64,000 nucleotides of DNA from Liolophura sinensis (Eukaryota > Mollusca > Polyplacophora > Chitonida > Chitonidae): NCBI RefSeq assembly GCF_032854445.1, contig NC_088298.1, positions 24,265,295 to 24,329,294 of the forward strand, in the 5' to 3' direction. The position numbers were made by a program, and so were the translations under genes. Below the pieces are notes generated by a model. The model was given only the letters and a program-made list of their open reading frames with translations. It was not told the origin of the DNA and did no database searches. Of this stretch, positions 26,801 through 41,800 are shown in pieces. The first letter of the stretch is position 1, and each line of letters opens with the position of its first letter.

Positions 26801-29800
26801 TTTCAGAAGCTTTAAGAATGGCTGATCCTTACGAAAGCTTTTGTGAGAATCAGCCATTCTTAAAGCTTCTTACATTTTTTTCCTGAAAGAAACTTGAATC
26901 AAGCTTTCCAGGTCAAATTATTTCACCTGAGTGCGTAAGGCGAGACATACAGGTACCTAATAGAAATCCGTTTCTCGTTCAGGTAACTTAATACTTGTTT
27001 CAAGTTATCAATAGGAATACATGGCTATCAAGTCTCTTTGATGTTTTGGTGTACCTGTGTGTAGATTTCAGGTGACATTTCTCTACAAACATGTCGCAAG
27101 AGGACATGTGAATGAAACATGGGTCACAACACAATGCCATGTTGACACCTGATCACCCAGACGCCCTTTGGGAACAACCAATTAGGACCCACACCTGAAT
27201 GAGGTGGCTTGAAAGGTTCTCTCACATCAAGGTCATCCAAGGTCATACGACATTCCATTGAAAACCTTAACTGTGTAAACTCTACATTCTGGCTGATTTC
27301 AGACCAGTGTTGGTATATCATCATAATTTCAAAAGAAAAGTAGGCCAATCAAGAAAGCTTCCATTATGTACATCACACACAACTCACTACTTGGAGAATA
27401 ATTTGCTGTTCACATGTACTTGTGTACATACATTTGTAAGTACATGTAGGTCAAGTCTACAGCCAGAATTCTTCCTAAACTAGGTCAAAGCTCTCTACTA
27501 ATCTGGGTCAGTGGAACAGAGAACAACCACACTGTACTGTACCATATCAGTATTGGTGTATAGTAGATGTACAAACAAAGTACTTCAAACCAAACACTGG
27601 TAAGCTATGACTAGTTATAAAGTAACATTTCAATACAATTTACATGTAATCTAAAAAATTATTCTTCATAAAATATAGAGACTTTACTCAATATAATGCA
27701 GAACTTGACACTAAAAAATTACATCCAAGAACATGGTACAAAATCAGCTACAAAGTGATATCACATGTATCTTTTTTCACAAAAAACTTAACACTGACGC
27801 TAGTTAGGTCTTTCTTCCTAACAAGATAAACTTCTAACTACATTAAAGTTTCTAGGCAAGCACTGTAGTTCTTCAACCTTTCCGTCTGTTTGCAAAGTGT
27901 TTATTCAAGCATATTCTAAGAACATTACACAGTGCTGACTGATAAAATTATACTTTCTGTGAAGCCCTGAAACTGGCCAATCCAACCAACGTAGTTTTGA
28001 AATCAAAATCCAATTAAAAATGTGCATTAATTACAATGAAAGTTGTTCTTTCATATGCGAAAAAGTTGTGGAATTTCAATCTTTTGTCTTGTTGCACTAG
28101 GTATCAAGTCCTACCTTTCCCAACTGAATATGACGTCAATGTGCGGAACGCAGGCAGACGTTACTGTTCCTAAGGGTCTACACGTGATGATTTGATTTGA
28201 ATGGAGTTTTCTGCTACACTAGATAGGCTTCGTATATGTATTCTGATGTTACAAACACTTAGGCTACGCGAGCTTTGTGGATAAGGGGACAGTGGTGGAT
28301 AAGGGGACAGTGGTGGATAAGGGGACAGCTGTGGATATTGGGAGATGGCTGTTCAAAAGTGTACTAGTATGAAAACTTAAGATTTATTTATCTATTTATT
28401 TATTTGACTAGTGTTTTACACCGTACTCAAAAATATTTTACTTATATGATGGTGACCAGTATTATTGTGGAAGGGAACCGGATACAGCCCTAGGGGAAGC
28501 CCACAATCATCTACAGGCTGTTGGCAGACCTTCCCATGTACAGCCTAAGATGAAGCCAGCATGAACTGGACTTGAACTCATGACGATCACATTGGTGGAA
28601 GTATCCTGAATCATTGCACTGTGCTGGCGTGCTAAACCCCTCAGCCAGGAAGATCCTTACAACTTAAGAAGCCCAGACAGTATTAACTTTAGTCCAGACA
28701 AAAGTGTCATTTACATTTTCTTAGGACAAGACTGGTAGGAAGTTTAAAGTCTGGCCTACATGTAAGTTCAAATAGACTTCAAAAATGAAAAATACAATGA
28801 ATAATGTAACTTTACTTGTACATGCAGTAGTTTCCATTGAGGAAAGTGCTTGGTAACAACACACATCAACTTTCAATCTTGAATTCTTACGAGACCATGG
28901 CGTACTTCATGTAAGAGCAATCAGAAATGGCTGATCGCACAACTTGTATCTCGCACTCACAAGGCTAAAGGGCAAAACACGGACTTGTATCTCGCACTCA
29001 CAAGGCTAAAGGGCAAAACACGGACTTGTATCTCACACTCACAAGGCTAAAGGGCAAAACACGGACGGACTTGTATCTCGCACTCACAAGGCTAAAGGGC
29101 AAAACACGGACTTGTATCTCGCACTCACAAGGCTAAAGGGCAAAACACGGACTTGTATCTCGCACTCACAAGGCTAAAGGGCAAAACACAGTGAATATTT
29201 CCTTGAATATTCTTAAGAACGGCCTAAAACACCAATCAAATAAATAAATAAATTTTATCCAGTGTCTAGTGCTCTCATTTCTTTATGAACAACACTGAAC
29301 CTGTAACAATGATGTTTTGGATAACAAAACTCAACTAATTAGCAAACTATGCAGTAATATAACATTTGAAAGTTTTACGAACCTCTGTTTTGAGCGTAGC
29401 AGGTTGGCAATATCAGAACATAAGGGGACGATTCCTTTCCGAGTGCTATTCACCACAAATGCCACAGCACGTGCTGCTATCTCTTTGTCGTCCACAAGAC
29501 CTTGTAATCCAAGACTGCTCCCTGCGGAAAGAAAGAAAAACAAATTTTCAAGTTAAAACGGTTTCCACATACACACACACATATGTGATTTGCTAGCCCC
29601 AGGTGGCTATTTCAATAAAATTTTTCGCACACATTTTTTTCATTCACAAACAGAATAGATCGAAGAAAACATCATTTTGTATTGCATTTTATAAAATTTC
29701 TTTATGCACAGTCACAAAGTCATCTTTACTGTTTGGAATCTTCAATTTTTTTCTCGATATGGCCCTGTGTACATGTATTATGTATACATGCATTATGAAA

Positions 29801-32800
29801 TTGTAATACTACATGCATTATGAAATTGTAACACTACATGCATTATGAAATTGTAATACTACATGCATTATGAAATTGTAACACTACATGCATTATGAAA
29901 TTGTAATACTACATGCATTATGAAATTGTAATACTACATGCATTAGGAAATTGTAATACTACATGCATTAGGAAATTGTAATACTACATGCATTAGGAAA
30001 TTGTAATACTACATACACGTGTAATTTGATTGGTGTTTCAACACCTGTTCTAGAAATTTTTTCACTCTTACGGTACAATAGAGGTCATGATCAGAAGTGG
30101 AGGAAACCAGCAAACTGGGTTAAACCAACGTCTGACATAGAGTGGTGGCAGTGACGAGAGCTGGATTTGAACACATGACCTCGCCAGCCAACTGTAGCAT
30201 GAGAACTGTAGCAATATTTAAATGACACCACCCTGCTTCAGAAATAGAAATGTAAGGTTGTGCATTTAACATGGACATTGGAGGTAACTGTGTATTACTA
30301 TACATGTGCTGCAGGTAACCTAGATCGGTCGCTGAGAAAACTCAAACTGAGAAATGAACAACTCTCCCTCCTCTCCACAGCTATCAACTAACTTCTTTCA
30401 ATTTTTCTACATAAAGTCAGCCTTGTTTGCAATGCATCATGGGTAATTCTCACCAATCCTGACAGCATTCCCCCACATCCCCATACCAATATGAATATAA
30501 GTGTCAAGCCATGCGAAACATACGAAATATGTCTATCCACACATGTACCTTGAGTCATGACAAGCCAAAACAATCTTATTAGGCCAAATTCAACCGTTCG
30601 TGTTTTCCAATTTCTATTCAGGTCTACACCCTACATACTTGTAAGGAAGAGATGGGCTTTCGGATGCCACAGAGAAAAGTAACTAAGAAACTGTACGCCA
30701 TGGCTTTGTTAAAGAAAACAACACACAACACTGCTTACTCCTTCCAACTATTTAGACCAAAATTTCAAATCTTTATAGTCTCCTAACATTTCCTGTCACC
30801 TAGATGCACTCTGTCCTCACCCACTCTCAACACTGAACTGAGACCAGGAAACCAGATGGGACACTAGAGCGGGGTGACTGCACACCATGTGTGAAGCAAC
30901 CTTAAATGTACATACTTAACCATATGCGGTGATGGTCAAGGCCTAACTCAATCAAGACGATACCAAATGTGATATATGGTAGTGTGGGGTTCAAACCCAG
31001 TTGATTATTTTTCATTTTTGTCATGCTCTTTCTCCATGTTGCCTGTTGTTTGTAAATACTGTTACAATTTGTACATGCACATTGAATGTATTGAATTTTC
31101 CATTGTCTATGTACTTTAGCAGTTGAATAAAGCTATTCTTTGTTATGTATGTTAGCATTTGTTGGTAAACTGATGTTTTATAAGCTTAATTTTTCCAGTC
31201 CTGTAAATTAACTCAGTGCATGACTTTCATGGTGTTTTCTTATTTGACATTCAATTGGGCCTTGATGTTTGGCCACCAATGTCGCTGTAAGGAACGTAAC
31301 AGCTTGAATTTATTTGTACGACTGGTGCTTTAAGTCATACTCAAGAATATTTCATTTACAGGACATTGGCCAGGATTATGGTGGGAGGAACAGGGCAGAG
31401 CCCAAGGGACATGATGACCATCTACAGGTTGCTGACAGATCTTCCCAAGTACCACCAGAGAGGAAGCCAGCATGAGCTGGACTTGAACTCACAGCGACAC
31501 CTTTGGCGGCCAGGGGCCAGTTTCACAATTTTGTACATCATCATTACCATACCACTGTCCTCTGTGCGATTATTATACATCTATGAAATCTTTGTGAAAA
31601 CTGGGCCCAGGACTGTATTGGGTAAAGCCCAGCATATACGTATACTGTAAAGTACATGATGTAATTATTAATGAAGAACAAAATTTATGCTATGCATCCT
31701 AGTCATTCAATTCACTGCCTCTTATTATAACTATTTTCTCCCCAAGATAGGCCTGAAATTTAGCAGATGTGGCATTAATAAAACGGGAGGGGGAGGGCGG
31801 GGGGTGGATAAGCCTGAATTACACTTGAAACTAATATAACCCATCCCAGGTTACACATTTAAAGAACAAGTTTGAAAACTAAATATACATCCATGTAGAT
31901 AGCACTAGAACGCTGAGATTACGGAATTACAAGGCATGCAGTATTGTAAGGCCACACACAGTCATACACATGTACATGTGCTATATAATTACCTATAAAC
32001 AGAACCACACCCCCTCACCTCACCCAACCCTCAATCCAATTTTTCAGTAATTATCATTATGACATCAGAAAACTTGTGCAGAGAATATCCGACTGCAGAC
32101 GCTTTTGTTCAGCCTCTGAGAACTTTTAACATTAAGCTTCTCATTTCAAGAACATCAAAAGAGTATAATTTCAAAAGTAGAACTGACAATAAGTAATCAA
32201 GTCAACTGACATGTTTGCTGAATATGCTGAACGAAGACCACCACATAAAAAAACATTTATGAGAGCAGTCAATGAAAACAAGTTTAAAAAAATATTCAGA
32301 GAACGCAATGGGCTACATGTGCCTTCAAAGTAGGTATAATGTCTGATGGCGTTAAATTTGACGCGTATTGAATGTTTTTATATCCAGGTTTAGGATCAAC
32401 ATGCATACGTTTAGGGAAGCCCAACAAAACATCAATTACATTTTGTACAACTCATACATGTATAAAGCGGAGAACCAGCATTACCAGGGCACATGCATGA
32501 ACATAGGGTTAGCCAGCTACCCCTCCATTTGGACACCATGTTTTCAGCACTTTCCACATGGCAGAGGTAGGAGACAAGGAAATCTGGGCACCCTGTTATA
32601 ACAAAAAGGTCTCAAAAGGGGCATGTGTGGAATCTTTAGACACCCTCTTTGACATTTCTGACTTGATATACGATTGACAGAAACACTGGAGCCCTGTTGC
32701 AATTTGTTGTTTTTTTTTATCTGATAATTGTTTAAAGCCATACTGAATTTTAAGGTGCCACTGGGGCATGGGGTGGGGTAGGAGGTAACATAGGGGAAGT

Positions 32801-35800
32801 AGGCCATAGGGTGGAGGTAGGAAAAATGAAGGCTTGATACCCCTGTCAAGCAAAATGGCCTCAAAAAGGCTGTATGGACAGCATCTGTCACATCTCTGAC
32901 TAACCCCTTATATACTGTACAGCGCTGCACCCATAAACCTTGTCCTTCAACAATTTTTGACAAGACTCTCACCTTTTTTTTTTTTAAATGTTTTTATTAA
33001 AGCAAAAAGATAGCATGGTATTGTTGTATGATGTTTTCATCTCACATAGCGATGAAATATATGTGTGTATGTGCAAACTTGCCAGCAAAAGCTTCCAAAA
33101 TACAGTACAAAAATGCACAAAACCATTTCCTCCTGGGTGCTTTGACCCCTAGGCCCGAGCACCAGAAATTTGCCATGGACCAGATCCAGGGTCTGAAGCT
33201 CCTGGACCCCTGCAGTTTGAGTTTCTCACTTCTTCTCCTGGTTGGGCTGACAGCTCTTCTTGTGAACGAATGAATGAATGAATGAATGAATGCTTGCAGT
33301 TAAACGTCGTACTTAACAATTTCACATCACGATGAGGAGTCACTAGCTGTATGTATATACACAGTCTTTTCTTGTGGCAGGGTGAGTCCATGTCGCCAAA
33401 GTGCTGCAACCGCTAAAGTATCATGACACCTCACCCAGTCACATTATACTGACACTGGGCCAACCAGTCCTGTTTCCTTGCCCTATCCTCTGAGTGCTTA
33501 GTGCTGAGCGCTAAGCGAGGCAACAACCAGTATCAAGTCTTTGGTATGACACGACCCGGGTTTGACCCTGGGTCTCCCGACTTCAAGGCATACGCTCTAA
33601 TGCTTCTACTTGTATACAGTGTCTATATGTTTGTGTGTTCAATGTAAAGCACATCAAATATGTGCAGTACATACACATACTAGATGTACGTCTCACAACC
33701 TGAATCACCTTGTTGTCACTGTATACTGTGTCTATATGTTTGTGTTCAGTGTACAGCACATACACATACTAGATGTACGTCTCACAACCTGCATCACCTT
33801 GTTGTCACTGTATACTGTGTCTATATGTTTGTGTGTTCAGTGTACAGCACATACACATACTAGATGTACGTCTCACAACCTGCATCCCACGGTCGTCACT
33901 GTATACTGTGCCTATATGTTTGTGTGTTCAATGTAAAGCACATCAAATATGTGCAGTACATACACATACTAGATGTACGTCTCACAACCTGAATCACCTT
34001 GTTGTCACTGTATACTGTGTCTATATGTTTGTGTGTTCAGTGTACAGCACATACACATACTAGATGTACGTCTCACAACCTGCATCACCTTGTTGTCACT
34101 GTATACTGTGTCTATATGTTTGTGTGTTCAGTGTACAGCACATACACATACTAGATGTACGTCTCACAACCTGCATCCCACGGTCGTCACTGTATACTGT
34201 GCCTATATGTTTGTGTGTTCAATGTAAAGCACATCAAATTTGTGCAGAACATACACATACTAGATGTACGTCTCACAACCTGCATCACCTTGTTGTCACT
34301 GTATACTGTGTCTATATGTTTGTGTGTTCAGTGTACAGCACATACACATACTAGATGTACGTCTCACAACCTGCATCACCTTGTTGTCACTGTATACTGT
34401 GTCTATATGTTTGTGTGTTCAGTGTATAGAACATACACATACTAGATGTACGTCTCACAACCTGCATCGCCCCGTCGTCACTGTATACTGTGTCTATATG
34501 TTTGTGTGTTCAGTGTACAGCACATACACATACTAGATGTAGGCCTCACAACCTGCATCGCCTTGTTGTCACTGTATACTGTGTCTATATGTTTGTGTGT
34601 TCAGTGTACAGCACATACACATACTAGATGTACGTCTCACAACCTGCATCGCCCCGTCGTCACTGTATACTGTGTCTATATGTTTGTGTGTTCAGTGTAC
34701 AGCACATACACATACTAGATGTAGGCCTCACAACCTGCATCACCCCGTTGTCACTGTATACTGTGTCTATATGTTTGTGTGTTCAGTGTACAGCACATAC
34801 ACATACTAGATGTAGGCCTCACAACCTGCATCGCCCCGTTGTCACTGTATACTGTGTCTATATGTTTGTGTGTTCAGTGTACAGAACATATACACATACT
34901 AGATGTACATCTCACAACCTGCATCGCTCCGTCGACACTGTATACTGTGTCTATATGTTTGTGTGTTCAGTGTACAGCACATACACATACTAGATGTAGG
35001 CCTCACAACCTGCATCGCCCCGTCGTCACTGTATACTGTGTCTATATGTTTGTGTGTTCAGTGTACAGCACATACACATACTGGATGTACGCCTCACAAC
35101 CTGCATCACCCCATCGTCACTGTATACTGTGTGTATATGTTTGTGTGTTCAGTGTACAGCACATACACATACTAGATGTAGGCCTCACAACCTGCATCAC
35201 CCCGTCGTCACTGTATACTGTGTCTATATGTTTGTGTGTTCAGTGTACAGCACATACACATACTAGATGTAGGCCTCACAACCTGCATCACCCCGTCGTC
35301 ACTGTATACTATGTCTATATGTTTGTGTGTTCAGTGTACGGCACATACACATACTAGACGTATGTCTCACAACCTGCATCGCCCCGTCGTCACTGTATAC
35401 TGTGTCTATATGTTTGTGTGTTCAGTGTACAGCACATACACATACTAGATGTAGGCCTCACAACCTGCATCGCCCCATCGTCACTGTATACTGTGTCTAT
35501 ATGTTTGTGTGTTCAGTGTACAGCACATACACATACTAGATGTAGGCCTCACAACCTGCATCGCCCCATCGTCACTGTATACTGTGTCTATGTGTTTGCG
35601 TGTTCAGTGTACAGCACATACACATACTAGATGTACGTCTCACAACCTGCATCGCCCCGTCGTCACTGTATACTGTGTCTATATGTTTGTGTGTTCAGTG
35701 TACAGCACATACACATACTAGATGTAGGCCTCACAACCTGCATCACCCCGTTGTCACTGTATACTGTGTCTATATGTTTGTGTGTTCAGTGTACAGCACA

Positions 35801-38800
35801 TACACATACTAGATGTAGGCCTCACAACCTGCATCGCCCCGTTGTCACTGTATACTGTGTCTATATGTTTGTGTGTTCAGTGTACAGAACATATACACAT
35901 ACTAGATGTACATCTCACAACCTGCATCGCTCCGTCGACACTGTATACTGTGTCTATATGTTTGTGTTCAGTGTACAGCACATACACATACTAGATGTAG
36001 GCCTCACAACCTGCATCGCCCCGTCGTCACTGTATACTGTGTCTATATGTTTGTGTGTTCAGTGTACAGCACATACACATACTGGATGTACGCCTCACAA
36101 CCTGCATCACCCCATCGTCACTGTATACTGTGTGTATATGTTTGTGTGTTCAGTGTACAGCACATACACATACTAGATGTAGGCCTCACAACCTGCATCG
36201 CCCCATCGTCACTGTATACTGTGTCTATGTGTTTGTGTGTTCAGTGTACAGCACATACACATACTAGACGTATGTCTCACAACCTGCATCGCCCCGTCGT
36301 CACTGTATACTGTGTCTATATGTTTGTGTGTTCAGTGTACAGCACATACACATACTAGATGTAGGCCTCACAACCTGCATCGCCCCATCGTCACTGTATA
36401 CTGTGTCTATATGTTTGTGTGTTCAGTGTACAGCACATACACATACTAGATGTAGGCCTCACAACCTGCATCGCCCCATCGTCACTGTATACTGTGTCTA
36501 TGTGTTTGCGTGTTCAGTGTACAGCACATACACATACTAGATGTACGTCTCACAACCTGCATCGCCCCGTTGTCACTGTATACTGTGTCTATATGTTTGT
36601 GTGTTCAGTGTACAGCACATACACATACTAGATGTACGTCTCACAACCTGCATCGCCCCATCGTCACTGTATACTGTGTCTATGTGTTTGTGTGTTCAGT
36701 GTACAGCACATACACATACTAGATGTAGGCCTCACAACCTGCATCACCCCGTTGTCACTGTATACTGTGTCTATATGTTTGTGTGTTCAGTTTACAGCAC
36801 ATACACATACTAGATGTACGTCTCACAACCTGCATCGCCCAGTTGTCACTGTATACTGTGTCTATATGTTTGTGTGTTCAGTGTACAGCACATACACATA
36901 CTAGATGTACGTCTCACAACCTGCATCGCCCCATCGTCACTGTATACTGTGTCTATGTGTTTGCGTGTTCAGTGTACAGCACATACACATACTAGATGCA
37001 TACTAGACGTCACTGACAGCAGAATAGCTGGGTCAGCATGCAGCATCAGCAGGAGCAGACATGATATTAAGTGTTCATGTATGCAAGGTATGCTGTAGCG
37101 CCAAATGTTGAGGGGGCAAATACCTCAGGCAAAGTCTGCTCTCGCACCGAAAAAAAACTCTATGGAGTTATGTTAAAATTGTTCATGATACCAGATGAAT
37201 GAGCACATGTAGCTGATGGTAACAAGCACTTCTGCTGGCCACACCAAATGTCAATCCAAAAGTATTCATGTACACCTTCACCTACATGTGCATGAATCGT
37301 TACTGCAGGGCTTCTTTAATTAGGAGATCTGGAGCCACAGCTTTCTGACAATTTTTACTGAGATTTAGAAAGGATATACAATGTATATCTTAAATGCGAC
37401 AAAATCAACACAACAAAATTTTGGGAGACTGAGTTGTTAGAACTTGATATACTTGTAACTCAAAACCCATGAATCAAAACATTGTAAGCAACAAGTATCT
37501 TTTCAAGTCTCAATGCACCTATAAATCAAACAAAACATGTAAGTCAAAACTACTGACACACAGAGTCAACACTGACCCTTTGAAAAAAGTTTGTTTACAT
37601 TCATCTAAATAAAGTAGTAACTGGGCTTGTTAATTAAATGAACATGTCAATGTTACAGTTGTAATGAATTTTTATACTGCACTGATCACCCCTATACATA
37701 TTTATCCCAATGGACTGTCCCGCATACATGGGATTCACATGTATACCATGAATATGCAGCATACATGTTCTTGGAGCTGGTCTAGCCAATTTTATCAGAT
37801 ATAGGGGCCAGCCCAATGGGGACACATTTGCTGGCCTCCTTCAGGATTTTATGAGTTTTTTTGCTACACACTGTGTACATGTACTGTACCTATATGTACA
37901 TGACAACACACCCATAAACACATATATGGCCAGTACACTGCCCGGAAGAACCATACTCACTCCCATTTTCTAGCCCTTATAGGATACATGGAATGCTTAA
38001 TTATGTCTTTATACGGAATACACAAATCGAGCCTAATCTTTTGGAATTAATACAGTTTGCATCATTTTACAAGTCAACTTGAACACGGATTTGTTTATTT
38101 ATCTGATTGGTGTTTTATGCTGTACTCAGGAATATTTCACTTATACTATGGCAAAAAGCATTATGGTGGGAGGAAACCAGGCAGAGCCCGTGGGGGAGCC
38201 CACAACCATTTGAAGGTTGCAACAACAGCAGGGATGTAATATAATTAATGTGCACAAGGTAGGGGGTTTCTACGGAACTTCATGTAATACCACGTAAACA
38301 GCCATACCAGCGCTCGCTGCCCCCCCAGAAGGATGAAGAATGGAGAATCTCAAAAATTCCCGGTTAAAGGCTGGGATTGAACCAACACCCTGTGTGTCCC
38401 AGCCATTGAAAGACGGGCATTTCAACCATGCTGCTACCACAATTCTTCTCATCAGTTTTGGGATAGTCTCAAAATATGAGCAATGAACAAGCAAAACCTA
38501 TCTGTAAACATACTGAAGGACACAGCAGAAATATGGAGTATCGCTGACGGATGAGGAAATGGATTTATAAACAAACCTCAAAAACAGATGGGAGGGGGGT
38601 GGGGGCATTAAGTTGAAAATATGACAAACCACTACCAGCCTGCCCTAATTAATCAAAATAGAACATTCCATCCTCCCAAAGGTCAATGGAAACTTAAGCA
38701 ATGGTATTTACATACTGGGCTGTCTGACTTTTCTTTCAAGGGGTGTTTCATCAGCAGCAGCAATGACCAGCATTCCAGATTTCTTATTCTCTCTGCCTTT

Positions 38801-41800
38801 ATACACCAAAGCCTGACAAGCAACAGCGACACCCTTTACATGGGTGTTGACACCAAGCTTTTAAATCACAACTCAAGTTTACATGTGCTTGACTTCCTAA
38901 TCAAAACAGACCAGTGTGGTCTCAGGTTTTTGAAACTATCAGTAATGAGTAATTTAGGTAAGAACTTATCCTGATGTGGATTTTGTTCGATTGGTGGGAT
39001 TATTTTTACCTTGTGGAATAAAACCAAGAGGCTGTGCACACAGATGGTACCAGGACTTGTAGGGGTTCATGAAACATACCCTAATTCCTCAACCTTTTCG
39101 CGCATGAAATAGCAACTTTCAGTGGAATTTATTCACATTATATGACTTTGGAGACAAAACTACATTGGTTGGATTGGCCAATTTCAGGGCTTGACAAAAA
39201 AGTATATTATTATCAGTCAACACTGAATAATGCCTTCAGAATTTGCTGGAATAAACACCTTGATGACACAGAAAAAGGTGAAAAAGATTTATTTGTTTAT
39301 TTGATTGGTGTTTTACGATGTACTCAAGAATATTTCACCCATACAAGGGCGACAGTTGAGTAAGAATTACAGTACATCCGTGTTTACCTGTGTACACAGG
39401 GCTGGGTTGAGCCAGTGCTTAGGAAACATCTGTACACACAGCCGGGCTAAGACAGTGCCTGGGGTACGGTCCTACACAGAGCCAGCCTGATCCAGTGCTT
39501 GGGGTATGTGTGTACCTGTGTACACAGGGCTGGGTTGAGCCAGTGCTTGGGGTACGTTTGTACACAGAGGTGGCCTGAGCCAGTGCTTGGGGTACATGTG
39601 TACACAGAGCCGGGCTGAGCCAGTGCTTGGGGTACGTCTGTACACACAGCCGGGCTAAGACAATGCCTGGGGTACGTTTGTACACAGAGCCAGCCTGATC
39701 CTGTGCTTGGGGTATGTGTGTACACAGAGCTGGCCTGAGTCAGTGCTTGGGGTACGTGTGTACACAGAGCCGGGCTGAGCCAGTGCTTGGGGTACGTTTG
39801 TACACAGAGGCGGCCTGATCCAGTGATTGGGGTACGTGTGTACACAGAGCCGGGCTGAGCCAGTGCTTGGGGTACGTGTGTACACACAGCCGGCCTGAGC
39901 CAGTACCTGGGGTAGGTATGTATACAGAGCCGTCCTGATCCAGTGCTTGGGGTATGTGTGTACACCCAGCTGATCTGAGCGAGTGCTTGGGGTATGTGTG
40001 GACACAGAACTGGGCTGAGCCAGTGTTTGGGGTACGTTTGTACACAAAGCCGGCCTGAACCAGGGCTTGGGGTGCATGTGTACACACAGCCAGCCTGAGC
40101 CAGTGCTTGGGGTACCTGTGTACACAGAGCCAGGCTGAGCCAGTGCTTGGGGTAAGTGTACACAGAGCCGGGCTGAGCCAGTGCTGGGGTACCTGTGTAC
40201 ACAGAGCTGACTGAGCCAGTGCTTGGGATACGTGTATACACAGAGCAGGCCTAAACCAGAACATTGTATTTGTATATATAAAAATGGAGAAAAGGAGGAG
40301 CTCATACCGTTCAGCGAGACGGTAACCCCTGGTAGATGGTGGAGAGAAAGGTTTTTACTCTAATTAATTAATTTGACTGCTGCTTAACATTTTTCACTTA
40401 AATTAAAACAATTTTTTTACATGAAATAAAACACAATTTCCCATTTGAAAAAAAACACTATGACAGCACACATATGAACAGGGCATGAGAAATGCACCAT
40501 GTTTCCAGTTTGTGAGATACGGCGCATCCCAAGAATTTCACATTACAAAAAATTTTTGATGTACCCTACACGTGAGAAAACCATGATGTCTATGGCTCTG
40601 GCCATTCAGATGATTATTTAATGTCTTTTCTTTTATGCTTGGGGCCTAACGTCGTACTTAACAATTTTTAATTTAAATGATGGCAAGGAGTCATTGAGTA
40701 GTCGTACATCTATATGCTGTGTCTTCTCGTGGGAGAGTGAGTTCATGCTGAAGACACCAGCTATGACACCCCACCTAGTCACATTATACTGACACCGAGT
40801 CAACCAGTCCTGTTTCCTTGCTCTAATCTCTCAGTGCTGAGCACTAAGAGAGGCAGCAGCAAGTACAATTCTTAAAGTCTTTGGTATGGCCTGACCCAGG
40901 TTTGATCCCAGAAATATGGTAGCTTGTCCACAGCGCCACTTGAACACTTGAGTATGACAGTCATGCATGAACAAGCTGACAACGCTGGCATGAACAGGAG
41001 TGCTGAGCTTATTTCATAGCCAACCCAACTCTGGAACATATCAATCAAGACACCTAAAACAAGCCCAAGATTTATCAGCCAATGACAAGGAGATTAATGT
41101 AGTTTACATTCTATCATACACATGTGTAACATTGTATGCTGATTTAGGGAAGTGCTTTTGTTGTTTACTTCTTTTTTTCTTCTGGAAAATCATCACAGTA
41201 CTGCCAGAATGTATCTGAGCAGAGCAGCTTCATATCCTTCCCGAAAAGTTTAACAGAAATATCTGGCAGGGAAATAGGTTAATTTTAAATATGTGCATCA
41301 AAAATGATACAGCCCAAGTACATGTATCCTGGTTTATATTAAAATAAATGTACATGCATGTTGTATCTGCATACTATTGAAAAACATCTCAACTTCTGAC
41401 CAACAGCTGCTTGCTATCAAGTTTTACACACCAATTTATAAACCAGATCTGTCATCAAAATCCTGTCATACATCATTTCTATTAATAGTGTTAAAATAGT
41501 ACTAAAAGTTTGAAAAAGTTATAATAATATGATCTGCTCTTCGAATTTAACAGGGGCCTCCATGGCTCAGTTCGTTAGCGCCCTAGCGCAGCGTCATGAC
41601 CAAGGAGTTTTTCACCAATGCGGTCACTTTGAGTTCAAGTCCAGCTCATGCTGGCTTCCTCTCCGGCTGTACATGGGAAGGTCTGCCACCAATCTGTAGA
41701 TGGTTGTGGGTCTCCCCCGGGCTCTGCCCAATTTCCACCCACCATAATGCTGGCCACCATCGTATAAGTGAAATATTCTTGAGTACAGCATAAAACACCA

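Noticed and set aside
32544-32972. 142-codon minus-strand ORF
   Set aside because: Its apparent internal protein repeat comes from a 255-bp DNA duplication; composition and context do not suggest a gene.
33612-36999. Cys/Tyr/Val-rich ORFs of up to 192 codons
   Set aside because: Frame-rotated translations of the 91-bp satellite.
39447-40241. 264-codon minus-strand ORF (Thr/Pro/Ser-rich, mucin-like look)
   Set aside because: Pure product of the 40-bp array; parallel ORFs in the other frames have the same period.
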